IMG/VR virus record: IMGVR_UViG_3300020109_000011
Coordinates: 22,484-86,483 of that record
DNA: 64,000 nucleotides
Strand: one strand, 5' to 3'
Source: a virus
Positions 1-9,149 of the stretch are shown here, piece after piece. The position numbers were made by a program, and so were the translations under genes. The notes beneath the pieces are model-generated. The model was given only the letters and a program-made list of their open reading frames with translations. It was not told where the DNA came from and ran no database searches. The number at the start of each line of letters is the position of its first letter. Position 1 is the first letter of the stretch.

Positions 1-2
1 TC

Positions 3-1883
3 CTGCCGCCGAGCGCGATGATCGCGGCCGTCCCGGCCGACCAGGTCACCGCCGCGCTGCCCGAGACGGTGGCCGTGGACAGCCAGGACGCGCTGGACCC
101 CGAGCTCGCATCCGAGCAGGGCTGGGTGGCCTACGCGGTCGTGGACGACCTGGACCCCGGTGCCGTGCTCGACCTCATCCGGCTGCGCCGGGGAGCGACC
201 GGGCCCGAGCTCGTGGCCTACCGCAACGGCGCCTGGAGCGAGGCGCCGGAGATCCTGGCCGACCTCCAGGGCGTGCAGCCCCCGCCGCTGGTGGAGCTCG
301 ACCAGGCCCAGCAGGCCAGCGTGCTGGAGCAGATCGGCGGCGTGCCCGAGGGCAGCGAGGACTCCGGCGACCCGGGCGAGGGCCTGGACGAGGCCGACAA
401 GGTTCCGCCGCTGGCCGCTGCCGCCTTCGGCCGGAAGACCCCGGACCGCCTGGGCGCCCTGCTGGCCGACGCGCCCCTGACCGTGAGCCCGGACCCGCGC
501 GCCGAGAAGCTGCGCCGGTACTGGACCACCGGGAAGGGCGCGGCGAAGATCCGCTGGGGCACCCCCGGCGACTGGACCCGGTGCTACCGCCAGCTGCGCA
601 AGCACATGGGGCTGCGGGCCAAGGGCTACTGCCAGAACCTGCACAAGCGCGCCACCGGCATGTGGGCCGGTGACCGAGGCAACCGGGGCGGCGGACGTGC
701 TGCCGCCCTGGCGGCGGCTGGAACCCCAGCTGCCCAGTCGATGGAGGTCGCGCTGGTCGCGGCCGTGTCAACCGGGCGCTGGTTCTGCCCGGAGGGAGGC
801 ACCACCATGCTGAAGGACGGCATCTACGTGGAGGGCGGCGAGAACGTCGCGCTGCTGCGGACGCTCACCGCCGGGGGCTTCCCGGTCGCGCCGCCGGACG
901 AGTGGTTCGAGAACCCCCAGCTGGACGGCCCGACGCCGCTCACGGTAGACGACGACGGCCGGGTCTACGGCCACATCGCCACCCGCGACGTGTCGCACAT
1001 CGGCCTGCCGGGCCGGGTCAAGGCGCCGATCTCGAAGACGGACTACGCCTACTTCAAGACCGGCCAGCTGGTGACCGCCAGCGGTCGGAAGGTCAACGTC
1101 GGGCAGCTGACCCTGGCCGGGGGCCACGCGCCCCTCCAGGCCGACGCAGCGGCGGCCGTGGCCCACTACGACAACACCGCCAGCGCGGTGGCCGACCTCA
1201 ACGCCGGGGACGACCAGTGGGGCATCTGGGTGGCCGGGGCCGTGCGCCCGGAGGTCACCCCCTCCCAGCTGCGCACGCTGCGCGCCAGCGCGCCGTCGGG
1301 CGACTGGCGGCCGATCAACGGTCGGCTGGAGCTCGTGGCCTGCTGCCAGGTCAACGTGCCCGGCTTCCCGGTCGTGCGCGCCCGGGTGGCCAGCGGCGCC
1401 ATCACCAGCCTGGTGGCGGCCGGTGCGGGGCCGCTCTACGCCCGGCGCCTGGCGCTGATGGCCGACGCGGCCACGGCCGAGCGCATCACCGCGCTGGAGA
1501 ACGCCGTCTTCGCCCAGCTGACCGCCGGGCTGGAGGACCCCAGCGAGGTCATCGTGGCCGACGGGGAGGGCGAGGGCCTGGATGGCGGGGAGCCGATCTC
1601 CGAGGAGCAGGCAGCGGCCGAGGGCCTGGAGGACGAGGACCCGGCGGCCGAGCCGGAGATCAGCGACGCCGTGAAGCGCGCACGGGAGGCCGTGGCCGCG
1701 CGGAAGGCGGCCCAGCCTGCTGAGGCGGCCGTGGAGGCCACGGAGGAGCCTCCGGCACCCGAGGAGACCAGCACCGACCCCGCCAAGGCCACGGACGAGG
1801 ACAAGGAGCGCGCCGACCGGCTGGCCGCGCTGCGCGCGCGGGTGCACGGCAACCGCGAGCCGGTCGCCGCCTCCGGCTCCTGA
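3..1883 (+). CDS. Capsid maturation protease-like head protein, 5' end possibly outside window
   Basis: The frame is open to the left edge. The first ATG is at 18 but lacks a clear ribosome-binding site, so the true start may be upstream. The blocks YWTTGKGAAKIRWGTPGDW (about residues 168-186) and SGDWRPINGRLELVACCQV (about 427-445) are familiar from head maturation/capsid protease proteins of actinobacterial siphophages. The tail beyond residue 500 is Ala/Glu-rich and probably disordered. Position two genes ahead of the major capsid gene fits processing or scaffolding of the prohead. I could not assign a catalytic triad by eye, so protease activity is inferred from family resemblance and gene order. 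Confidence 0.6.
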   Translation: MPPSAMIAAVPADQVTAALPETVAVDSQDALDPELASEQGWVAYAVVDDLDPGAVLDLIRLRRGATGPELVAYRNGAWSEAPEILADLQGVQPPPLVELDQAQQASVLEQIGGVPEGSEDSGDPGEGLDEADKVPPLAAAAFGRKTPDRLGALLADAPLTVSPDPRAEKLRRYWTTGKGAAKIRWGTPGDWTRCYRQLRKHMGLRAKGYCQNLHKRATGMWAGDRGNRGGGRAAALAAAGTPAAQSMEVALVAAVSTGRWFCPEGGTTMLKDGIYVEGGENVALLRTLTAGGFPVAPPDEWFENPQLDGPTPLTVDDDGRVYGHIATRDVSHIGLPGRVKAPISKTDYAYFKTGQLVTASGRKVNVGQLTLAGGHAPLQADAAAAVAHYDNTASAVADLNAGDDQWGIWVAGAVRPEVTPSQLRTLRASAPSGDWRPINGRLELVACCQVNVPGFPVVRARVASGAITSLVAAGAGPLYARRLALMADAATAERITALENAVFAQLTAGLEDPSEVIVADGEGEGLDGGEPISEEQAAAEGLEDEDPAAEPEISDAVKRAREAVAARKAAQPAEAAVEATEEPPAPEETSTDPAKATDEDKERADRLAALRARVHGNREPVAASGS

Positions 1884-1920
1884 CCTCCGACCCGGCCTGC
1901 CCACCCCCGAGAGGACCCGC

Positions 1921-3957
1921 GTGCTGACGACCGCCGAGCGCCTGGATGTGCTGGAGCGCGCGGTGACCGCCGCCTTCGACCCCAGCCAGCCGCGCGACAA
2001 GAACGGCCGCTGGATCGACACGTTCTCCTCGGTGCACTTCTCCACCGGCCTCATGGGGAAGAAGCGGGCAGGCCGGGTCGCCGGTCCCACCGCCGGGAAG
2101 CCCGGCTACTTCGACGTGGTGGAGAGCGGCAGCGGCAAGCGCACCAGCATCCGCTCGGACAAGCTGGAGGTCATCGACGCCCGGGCCCGGCTGGACACCG
2201 GCCTGGACGAGGCGACTCGGGGGCTGATCGACCGGACCAGCCAGCGTCTGGGCCCTGGGGCACCGTCGGCGCCCGCGCCCGCGCCTGCACCGGCTCCCGT
2301 GCCGGAGGCGCCCCGGCCGGTTGACACGCCCGCCCCGGTCATCGACATGGCCCAGCGGGCCCCGAGCCTGCCCGGTCGCAAGACCGCCGAGGAGGCTCCG
2401 GCCGGGGAGCGGTTCCACGCGAAGGGACCCGACGGGCAGGGCCTCCAGCTGCTGCTGGCGGGCAAGGCCCGTCGGTCCGACGGCGGCTGGACGATCATCG
2501 GCCACGACCAGGAGGGCAACTCCCACCGCGTCGTGGTCCCGCCCGGCGGCACGCTGCGGACGATCCAGCCCGACGCACCCTGGCCGGACACCCGCAACGT
2601 GCCCGAGCCCCCGAAGGACCCCCAGAAGCCGGGCACGCCGCGCGGCAACGCCACGCTGGAGGATCTGGAGGCCGAGGCCGCCGCCAACGGCGAGATCGTG
2701 CTGTACCACGGCGGCCTGCCCGAGGGCACCGGGATGGACGACATCGACCTGGGCCGCGCCGGGAGCCAGCAGAACAAGAAGGGGAAGTCCTACGGCGGCT
2801 TCTACCTGACCGACCCCGGCTCGAAGGACTGGTCCACCGACTACGCGCGGGGCCGCAACGGGGTCATGCACGGCTTCCGGGTCAGCAAGGACGCGAAGGT
2901 CGGCGACCTGGGCAGCAAGAACATCGACCGCCTGTCGGCGAACGAGCGCGCGTCCCTGGCCGAGCAGTTCGACGTGGTCAAGGGCAAGGACACGATGGGC
3001 CGCGACCAGTACGTCCTGCTCAACAAGGACGCCATCTCGGGCGTGGGCGAGACCAACGTGGGGCTGGGCCGCACGGGCAACGTCGGGACCCGGCCGGTGG
3101 CCGCCGCACTGCTGGCTGCGCCGCCCCCGGCTGGGGGCCCGGCGCACCGGATCGCGGCCGACTACGGCGCCAAGAGCAAGAAGAAGGGCCGGAAGGTCGC
3201 CACGAAGGCCGGGGAGAAGCGCTACGGCCTGCCCATCGGCACCCCGCTGGGCCAGGGCAAGGCGAAGAACGAGCAGGACGCCTACAAGCGCTTCACCGAC
3301 CAGAAGACCCCGGCCGACCTCGCGCGAACCGCCTCGTACATGAGCAACGGCGACCTGGCCCTGACGGCCAAGGCCGTGTTCGGCGTGAAGGGCCAGAACG
3401 AGTGGGACAAGGCCGCGCAGATCGCGCTGGTGAAGGAGCTCGCCCAGCGGGGGATCGACCCGCACGGGCTGGGCTACGAGGGCGGCTTCGTCGCGCTGAA
3501 CCCGAACCCGAAGAAGGACCCGACGATCAAGGCGGCGAAGAAGCCGAAGGCCTCCGAGCTCCCTGACAGCGTGGACGCCGAGAAGCTGTCCGACGCGGAC
3601 CTGAGCGTGCTGGCCGAAGCTGGCTGGAAGGGCCGGGCCGACGACCAGCGCGAAGCTCTCTACGCCCCGGAGAATCCCGGACCGCTGCCGTCCGGCCGCC
3701 TGAGCCAGCCCGCCAAGGAGATGCTGCTGGCCCAGGGCTGGCGGACACAGGGCGACCAGCTGGTGCCGCCGAAGACGCAGGTCGAGAAGGAGAACGAGCG
3801 CCTGGCCCGGGAGGCCGAGAGCACGGCCAAGAAGGCCGAGACCGAGCGGAAGAAGGCCGAGGCCGAGGCCGAGAAGGCGCGCAAGGCGGCCGAGCGCCAG
3901 GCCGAGCGCGAGCGGCTGGCGGCCGAGGAGTTGGCGACCATCCCCCGGCGCCGCTGA
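1921..3957 (+). CDS. Virion-module protein with ADP-ribosyltransferase-like domain
   Basis: GTG start 37 bp after the previous stop, preceded by GAGAGGA. The N-terminus carries the FDPSQPRDKNGRWI signature often seen in phage head (MuF-like) proteins. Residues about 258-380 look like an ADP-ribosyltransferase fold of the H-Y-E/Q type: LYHGG with His263, GGFYLT with Tyr295, and a late GRDQYVLL block with Gln363. The middle is rich in Pro/Ala, and the last 60 residues are a charged Glu/Lys/Ala coiled coil. Toxins of this fold fused to head proteins are known in phages, so this may be packaged and delivered with DNA. The substrate is unknown and activity is inference. Confidence 0.55.
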   Translation: MLTTAERLDVLERAVTAAFDPSQPRDKNGRWIDTFSSVHFSTGLMGKKRAGRVAGPTAGKPGYFDVVESGSGKRTSIRSDKLEVIDARARLDTGLDEATRGLIDRTSQRLGPGAPSAPAPAPAPAPVPEAPRPVDTPAPVIDMAQRAPSLPGRKTAEEAPAGERFHAKGPDGQGLQLLLAGKARRSDGGWTIIGHDQEGNSHRVVVPPGGTLRTIQPDAPWPDTRNVPEPPKDPQKPGTPRGNATLEDLEAEAAANGEIVLYHGGLPEGTGMDDIDLGRAGSQQNKKGKSYGGFYLTDPGSKDWSTDYARGRNGVMHGFRVSKDAKVGDLGSKNIDRLSANERASLAEQFDVVKGKDTMGRDQYVLLNKDAISGVGETNVGLGRTGNVGTRPVAAALLAAPPPAGGPAHRIAADYGAKSKKKGRKVATKAGEKRYGLPIGTPLGQGKAKNEQDAYKRFTDQKTPADLARTASYMSNGDLALTAKAVFGVKGQNEWDKAAQIALVKELAQRGIDPHGLGYEGGFVALNPNPKKDPTIKAAKKPKASELPDSVDAEKLSDADLSVLAEAGWKGRADDQREALYAPENPGPLPSGRLSQPAKEMLLAQGWRTQGDQLVPPKTQVEKENERLAREAESTAKKAETERKKAEAEAEKARKAAERQAERERLAAEELATIPRRR

Positions 3958-3969
3958 CCGGTTGACACG

Positions 3970-4006
3970 ACAGAGGCCCCCCGCCCGATGGGCGAGGGGC
4001 CTCTGT
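3970..4006. terminator. Bidirectional terminator between convergent genes
   Basis: Perfect 11-bp stem (3970-3980 with 3996-4006) whose loop contains a further GCCC/GGGC pairing. It lies between the stop of the rightward gene at 3957 and the stop of the leftward gene at 4024, so it can end transcription from both sides. Confidence 0.8.
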
Positions 4007-4023
4007 GCTGAGAAGGGGGCTTA

Positions 4024-4443
4024 TCAGCCCTCGTCGGCCTGGTTGGCCTCGTCCAGCTTGGCCATCGCGGCCTCGTCGTCCTCGTTGACCTCCTCGGCGG
4101 TGAACTCGTACTCCCCCGCCTCGCCGGTCAGACCGGCCACGAGCGCGTCGAACGACGCCTGCTCGGCGGCGGTCAGCTTGCCCTCGGCGACGGCCTTCTT
4201 CGCCTCCAGGTAGGCCTCGTAGTCGCGGTTCTCCGCGAGCTCCAGCGCCTTCTGCGCGCCGGAGGCCATCTTGCGGAGCTCGCCGACCACGGCCTTCAGC
4301 ACGCGGACCTGCTTCTCCTGGGTCATGTTCGGCTTGCCGGAGACGGCCGCCGCGATGGCCAGCGCGGACTTCCGCAGCTTGTGCCGGTACGGGGTGAGGG
4401 TCTTCGGCTCGACCTTCGGCGTCTCGTTCGTGGGCTCGGTCAT
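4024..4443 (-). CDS. Hypothetical acidic helical protein of the leftward cassette
   Basis: 139 residues, with the start chosen at an ATG preceded by GAGAGGA; its ATGA overlaps the stop of the upstream gene at 4440. The sequence is Ala/Lys/Glu-rich, predicted largely helical, with a very acidic C-terminus. No known family recognised. It is transcribed against the surrounding head genes together with the membrane protein at 4440-4697, from a promoter at 4737-4764. Confidence 0.75.
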   Translation of the reverse strand: MTEPTNETPKVEPKTLTPYRHKLRKSALAIAAAVSGKPNMTQEKQVRVLKAVVGELRKMASGAQKALELAENRDYEAYLEAKKAVAEGKLTAAEQASFDALVAGLTGEAGEYEFTAEEVNEDDEAAMAKLDEANQADEG

Positions 4444-4697
4444 CGGGCGGTCCTCTCGTCGGTGGTGCGGTCGCTGGTGGTCCCGGACTTCGGGGCGTAG
4501 TGCCCCGCCGCCCAGACGGCGGTCCCCAGGATCAGGACCACGCCCGCGAGGGGCGAGGCCTGGGCGAGCAGGAAGACCGTGATCGCCCAGAGGACCCACT
4601 TCGTCCTCGGGCTCTCGTCCTGTGCGGGCTTCCGCTCCCGGGTGCTGGCCACGAAGACGGGGCCGACCTGGACGCCCACGGTGCTGTGCTCGCTCAT
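4440..4697 (-). CDS. Small membrane protein, first gene of leftward cassette
   Basis: 85 residues. A soluble N-terminus of about 30 residues is followed by a hydrophobic stretch (VLWAITVFLLAQASPLAG and VVLILGTAVWAAG) long enough for two short membrane passes or a hairpin. The ATG follows GGGAGGACC. Its last codons overlap the start of the next gene. Function unknown; a membrane protein in a separately promoted cassette inside a late operon may be a host-interaction gene (inference). Confidence 0.72.
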   Translation of the reverse strand: MSEHSTVGVQVGPVFVASTRERKPAQDESPRTKWVLWAITVFLLAQASPLAGVVLILGTAVWAAGHYAPKSGTTSDRTTDERTAR

Positions 4698-4736
4698 GCC
4701 GGTCCTCCCTCGGGGCTCTGCTTACCGTGCCTGCCA

Positions 4737-4764
4737 AGAATAGCAGGTCTCTCAACACTGTCAA
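4737..4764 (-). promoter_or_regulatory. Leftward promoter with TTGACA/TTGAGA boxes
   Basis: On the minus strand a TTGACA -35 (4759-4764) and TATTCT -10 (4737-4742) are 16 bp apart. A second box, TTGAGA (4750-4755), lies within the spacer at the 9-bp period seen in the early promoters. A leader of about 30 nt precedes the 4440-4697 gene. Confidence 0.7.
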
Positions 4765-4897
4765 CTAGATCTTGCGGCGTGCCCTCACCCGGACGAGTGC
4801 TGTACCGTCTGCCAACGAGAAACGACGGTCGGTGACCACTCCCGATGCGCTCGGACCCTCCGGTGATGTAGCTGACCCTCTACCGGAGGACCCTTTC

Positions 4898-6613
4898 ATG
4901 GACCCCCTCGCCGACTTCCAGGGCGACCTGGACCGTCTGGCCGATCTCAGCGACGACGAGCTCCGCGACCTGGAGACCCGTCTGGTGGACGCCTTCGACG
5001 CGGCCGACCAGGGCGGGGACGACACCGCCGCCGGTCAGCTGGCCGACGCGCTGGACACCGTCCGCAACGAGATCAGCCAGCGTTCCGAGGCGCCCCCGGC
5101 CGAGCCGGTGGCCGCGTCCGTCCAGGCCCCCGACGGCCCGACGGAGCCCACCGAGCTCCCCTCCCCGGAGAGCCCCAACGCGGGCTCCCCCGACGGTCCG
5201 GCTCCCGAGACGCCGGTCGCCACCCCGCCCGCCACCCCCGCCCCCAACACCGAGCAGGAGAGCACCCCCGTGACCGCTTCCGTCGAGGTCATCGAGCCGC
5301 AGGTCCCCGAGGGCCGCGCGCCCGTCGCCGTCAGCACGGGCTTCACCAACACCATCGTCGCGGGCGCGGGTGTCCCCAACATGGAGACCGGCCAGGTCTT
5401 CAGCGACCTGCGCGACGTGGCCCTGAAGATGGGCCGCAAGATCGAGCAGCTGGCCGGTCTCGGCGGCAACGGCGAGAAGGTGCTGGTCGCCTCCATCCGC
5501 AACGACATCCCGCAGGACCGCTGGCTGTCCTTCGGCGACCCCATCGGCAACCGCGAGAAGATCGACGCGGCCATCAACCTGGACACCCTCCGGGCCAACG
5601 CCGAGCAGATGGGCATGACGGCGGCCGGTGGCTGCTGCGCGCCGCTGGAGACCCGCTACGACCTGTTCGGCATCGGCGACACCGACCGGCCGGTCAAGGC
5701 CTCCCTCACCGGCTTCGGCGCCGACCGGGGCGGCATCCGCTTCTTCGAGGGCCCGACGCTGGACCAGGTGGCCGCCGCCACCGGCTTCTGGACCTGCGCC
5801 GACGACGCCGCCGTGGACGCGGCCGACCCCGACACCTGGAAGGTCTGCGCCCGCGTGGACTGCCCGGACGAGGCCGAGGCGCTGGTCCAGGCCGTCACCT
5901 TCTGCCTCACCTTCGGCGTGATGCAGAGCCGGGTCTTCCCGGAGATGGTCACGGCCAACACGAACCTGGCGATGGTCTCCCAGGCCCGTCTGGCCGAGTC
6001 GGCCCTGCTGGCCCAGATCAAGGCCCAGTCCAAGGCCGTCAACGGCGGCACGGTGATCGCGGGGCTCTCCTTCCTGCGCTCGCTCCTGGTCACGGTGGAC
6101 CGCGCGGCGGCCTACTACCGCGACCGGCACCGCCTGGCCCCGGAGACCCCGCTGCGGGCCCGGTTCCCCGTCTGGATGCTGTCGGCCATCGACGCCGACC
6201 TGGTCCTCCAGCCGCCGTCCACGGCGCAGATGGCCGACAACTTCGGCATGAGCCGTGACGAGGTGCTGTCCTTCTTCGCGGACCGCAACATCAACGTCAC
6301 CTGGACCCTGGACACCCCGAACCCCGCCACGAACGGTGGCGGCCAGTACGGGGCGCTCGCGGCGGCCGGGACCATCCCGGACTTCCCGTCCACGATGGAG
6401 TGGTCGCTGTCCATCGAGGGCTCGTTCCTCTACCTGGACGGCGGCCAGCTGGACCTCGGCATCGTCCGGGACTCCACGCTGGTCCGGACCAACGACTACC
6501 AGACCTTCTCGGAGACCTTCGAGTCGGTCGCGCGCGTCGGCGGCGAGGCCCTGTGGGTCACCTCGCCGGTCCAGGTCACCGGCCGGTACGCCGGTCCGCT
6601 GGTCTACGCCTGA
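4898..6613 (+). CDS. Major capsid protein with N-terminal scaffold-like region
   Basis: ATG at 4898 chosen because GGAGGA sits 7 bases upstream; 571 residues. Residues 1-65 are an acidic helical segment, followed by a Pro/Glu/Ser-rich linker to about residue 145, resembling a scaffold (delta) domain fused to the coat. The remainder, from VEVIEPQVPEGRAPVAVSTG onward, matches the style of HK97-fold major capsid proteins of actinobacterial siphophages (QVFSDLRDVALKMGRKI, later YYRDRHRLAPETPLRARFP). The N-terminal part is likely removed at maturation by the protease encoded upstream. Confidence 0.82.
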   Translation: MDPLADFQGDLDRLADLSDDELRDLETRLVDAFDAADQGGDDTAAGQLADALDTVRNEISQRSEAPPAEPVAASVQAPDGPTEPTELPSPESPNAGSPDGPAPETPVATPPATPAPNTEQESTPVTASVEVIEPQVPEGRAPVAVSTGFTNTIVAGAGVPNMETGQVFSDLRDVALKMGRKIEQLAGLGGNGEKVLVASIRNDIPQDRWLSFGDPIGNREKIDAAINLDTLRANAEQMGMTAAGGCCAPLETRYDLFGIGDTDRPVKASLTGFGADRGGIRFFEGPTLDQVAAATGFWTCADDAAVDAADPDTWKVCARVDCPDEAEALVQAVTFCLTFGVMQSRVFPEMVTANTNLAMVSQARLAESALLAQIKAQSKAVNGGTVIAGLSFLRSLLVTVDRAAAYYRDRHRLAPETPLRARFPVWMLSAIDADLVLQPPSTAQMADNFGMSRDEVLSFFADRNINVTWTLDTPNPATNGGGQYGALAAAGTIPDFPSTMEWSLSIEGSFLYLDGGQLDLGIVRDSTLVRTNDYQTFSETFESVARVGGEALWVTSPVQVTGRYAGPLVYA

Positions 6614-6660
6614 TCCGCCTCTCTGACCGGAGTGGTTGACACAGAGAGGAGAGGATCAGC

Positions 6661-7821
6661 GTGACGAGTCCGAACTACGTCCAGGACAACGCCGCGTCGG
6701 TCCGGGGTCGCGCGCTGCGCGTGACGGCCCTGGCCGACGACGGTGCCCCGGCCGTGGGCACCGAGTGCGACGTGTACCTGACCGGCGGCTTCATCTCGTT
6801 CCAGTTCACCCCGGAGTATTCGGACGGGGACGAGATCGAGGTCAAGAACGCGGCCGGTGAGACCTGCGTCTACTACAAGCTGCCCGACACCCTGAAGAAC
6901 GTCGGTCTCCAGCTGTCCATCTGCGACCCGGACCCCGTCCTGACGCAGATGCTGGTGGGTGGCACGGTGCTCACGGCGGCCGGGAACTCGGCCTACGCCC
7001 CGGCGGGGACCGACCCGGCCAGCGCGGTCGCGGTCGGCTACGCCTCCGGGCTGGCCGGTCAGGCGGCCACGCCCAACGGCGTGGCGGTCGAGGTCTGGGC
7101 CGACGCCATCGTCAACTCGCGCTCGGCCAGCCGGGCGCCGTTCTGGCACTACCTGTTCCCGTCGGCCCAGTTCAAGCTGGACGGCGACCGGGTGATCGAG
7201 AACGGCAACCTGGCCACGGCCTTCGCGGGCACGGGCGTCGGCAACGAGGCCTTCGGCACGGGTCCGAACATGGACCTGACCGGGGTCACCCCGACCCCGG
7301 CCGAGGGCATCTGGGACTGGCACTTCCCCGAGCACACGCAGAGCCCGTTCCTGTACGCCAGGACGTTCTCGGCGCCCATCGGGCTGAAGGGTCAGTTCGA
7401 CAACCTCGGCGTGCCCATCGTGGCGATCATCGCGGGCGACCCCGCGACGTTCAACCCGGTGAACGCCACCCGCCCGGCCGACATCGATGAGCTCGCCGAC
7501 CTCGGCGCGCTCGGCAACGTCGGTGCCTGGCAGTCCGGGCAGTACGTCACCCTGCGAGACGGGACCCAGGCCTACTGGGACGGCGACAGCTGGGAGGTCG
7601 GGGCTGCCCCGGCACCGGTCATCACCGCCACCGGGGCCAACGCGGGCTCGCCGGGTGCCTACACCCCCTCGGGTGCCACGCCCCCGGCCAACCTCGCGGC
7701 GCTGGACAGCGTCACGGCGAACCCGACCACGGCCTGGACCGCTGGTCAGTACGTCGTGCTCGCCAACAGCACGCTGGCGCACTGGGACGGCACCGACTGG
7801 GTGGCGGGCGCCGCCACCTGA
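6661..7821 (+). CDS. Major tail protein with duplicated C-terminal unit
   Basis: GTG start after GAGAGGAGAGG. The first 230 residues have the layout of actinophage major tail proteins: GRALRVTALADDGAP, GGFISFQFTPEYSDGDEIEV, then an ICDPDPVLTQMLVGG block and a WHYLFPSAQFKLDGDRVIENG block. It forms the tail tube. Residues about 270-318 and 340-386 are two copies of a short unit (GQYVTLRDGTQAYWDGDSWE and GQYVVLANSTLAHWDGTDWV) that probably decorate the tail surface. It sits directly after the capsid gene and before the connector genes, rather than after the connectors as in many siphophages. Confidence 0.75.
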   Translation: MTSPNYVQDNAASVRGRALRVTALADDGAPAVGTECDVYLTGGFISFQFTPEYSDGDEIEVKNAAGETCVYYKLPDTLKNVGLQLSICDPDPVLTQMLVGGTVLTAAGNSAYAPAGTDPASAVAVGYASGLAGQAATPNGVAVEVWADAIVNSRSASRAPFWHYLFPSAQFKLDGDRVIENGNLATAFAGTGVGNEAFGTGPNMDLTGVTPTPAEGIWDWHFPEHTQSPFLYARTFSAPIGLKGQFDNLGVPIVAIIAGDPATFNPVNATRPADIDELADLGALGNVGAWQSGQYVTLRDGTQAYWDGDSWEVGAAPAPVITATGANAGSPGAYTPSGATPPANLAALDSVTANPTTAWTAGQYVVLANSTLAHWDGTDWVAGAAT

Positions 7822-7872
7822 CCGCTCTGAGCGGTTGACACACCACGACGGCGGCGAGGACTGGAGGATCGG

Positions 7873-8580
7873 ATGCTCTGGGTGGACCCCACCGATCCCG
7901 AGGTCTTCGCCGCCGTCTCTGGTGTCGAGCTCGGCGAGGAGCCTGCGGACCCCGACCTCCAGCTGGAGGTCAACCGGGCCGTGGCCATCGCCAGCGAGCT
8001 CCTGACACTGGCCACCGGCCAGCTGATCCACCCCGCCGGGACCCGCACCGAGGAGTTCATCGGCCGGGGGACCAAGCGCTTCGCGCCCGTCTTCGGGCCC
8101 GTCATCGAGGTCGTGAGCCTGGTCCGTGTCGCGGCGGACGACACCGAGCGGCCCATGACTCACCGCCTGGTGGGCAACACCGTCTACCTGACCGGCGCGG
8201 CCGGAGGAGACACCGGCAGCGTGCCGCTGTGGCGGACCAACTGGGCGCCCAGCGGGAGCACCCAGGTGCACCGGCTGACCTACCGCTACGCCAGCACGCT
8301 CACCGCGACCGCGCGCGCGATGGCGCTGCACTACGCAGCCCAGTTCTTCGCCTGGCTGACCGGCGCCGACGACTGCGAGCTCCCCGACAACGTCACGAGC
8401 ATCGACCGTGAGGGCCTGGGGATCCAGCTGGCCACCCCGCAGGACTTCCTGGACCGGGGCCGCACCGGCATCGCCAAGATCGACACCTGGCTGGCCCAGG
8501 TCAACGCCAAGCGCGCGCTGCGCCCGTCGGCCGTCTACACGCCCGACAGCCCGCCCGGGGTGGCGGTGAGGCGCCAGTGA
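7873..8580 (+). CDS. Head-tail connector (adaptor) protein
   Basis: 235 residues, ATG after CTGGAGGA. The protein starts with DPTDPEVFAAVSGVELGEE and is mainly helical with a central beta part, like head-tail adaptor proteins that dock on the portal. The assignment rests on size, position between major tail and tail-completion genes, and overall pattern. Its stop overlaps the start of the next gene (GTGAG). Confidence 0.5.
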   Translation: MLWVDPTDPEVFAAVSGVELGEEPADPDLQLEVNRAVAIASELLTLATGQLIHPAGTRTEEFIGRGTKRFAPVFGPVIEVVSLVRVAADDTERPMTHRLVGNTVYLTGAAGGDTGSVPLWRTNWAPSGSTQVHRLTYRYASTLTATARAMALHYAAQFFAWLTGADDCELPDNVTSIDREGLGIQLATPQDFLDRGRTGIAKIDTWLAQVNAKRALRPSAVYTPDSPPGVAVRRQ

Positions 8581-9149
8581 GCGGCCCCATCTCCTACGCC
8601 CGCATGGACCCCTACTACGAGGCCCTGGCGGCCGAGCAGCAGGCCCAGGAGAACGAGGCGACCGGCACCAGCCAGAGCACTGGGGCGCCCGAGACGCTGG
8701 ACGCGATGGGTCACGCGCTGCTGGAGATCGTGGAGCAGGCGGCCGTCGCGCGCGGTGTGCAGCTGCCCGCCCGCCGCGTGGTCTACCCGGCGCCGATCCC
8801 GGCCGACTGCGAGCAGGTCGCGGTCCTGTTCACCGAGTGGTCCCCGACCCCCGGGCAGGACGGTCCGACCATCTGCCAGCCCTGGCGCTGGATCGCGCCG
8901 TTCTCCGTGGCCATCACCCGGTGCACCCCGGCCGCGCCGAAGATGAACAAGCCCCTGAGCTCGGTCACGGTCGAGGCGATGATGGCCGCCGCCAAGCTGG
9001 CCAGCGACGACGCCGAGGTCTTCCTGGAGGCCATGACCCGGCTGTCCGAGGTCGGCTCGGACGTGTCCATCGTGACCAACGCGCCCCAGGGCGGGATGCA
9101 GACGGTGGAGTGGAACGTGCCGCTGATCAGCGGCGGGAGCTTCCTCTGA
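8577..9149 (+). CDS. Head-tail connector / head closure protein
   Basis: 190 residues, GTG start overlapping the previous stop. Two helices (MGHALLEIVEQAAVARGV) precede a beta-rich core with RRVVYPAPIPADCEQVAVLF and end with a VEWNVPLISGG segment. This is the expected size and place for a head closure or tail terminator protein. Stop and next start are fused as TGATG, so translation is coupled. Confidence 0.5.
   Translation: MSGPISYARMDPYYEALAAEQQAQENEATGTSQSTGAPETLDAMGHALLEIVEQAAVARGVQLPARRVVYPAPIPADCEQVAVLFTEWSPTPGQDGPTICQPWRWIAPFSVAITRCTPAAPKMNKPLSSVTVEAMMAAAKLASDDAEVFLEAMTRLSEVGSDVSIVTNAPQGGMQTVEWNVPLISGGSFL

Noticed and set aside
1660-3465. 601-codon leftward frame opposite the head genes
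   Set aside because: Long antisense frames are common in this very GC-rich DNA. The product is low-complexity Leu/Gly/Arg/Val with no motif, and the plus-strand protein is clearly real.
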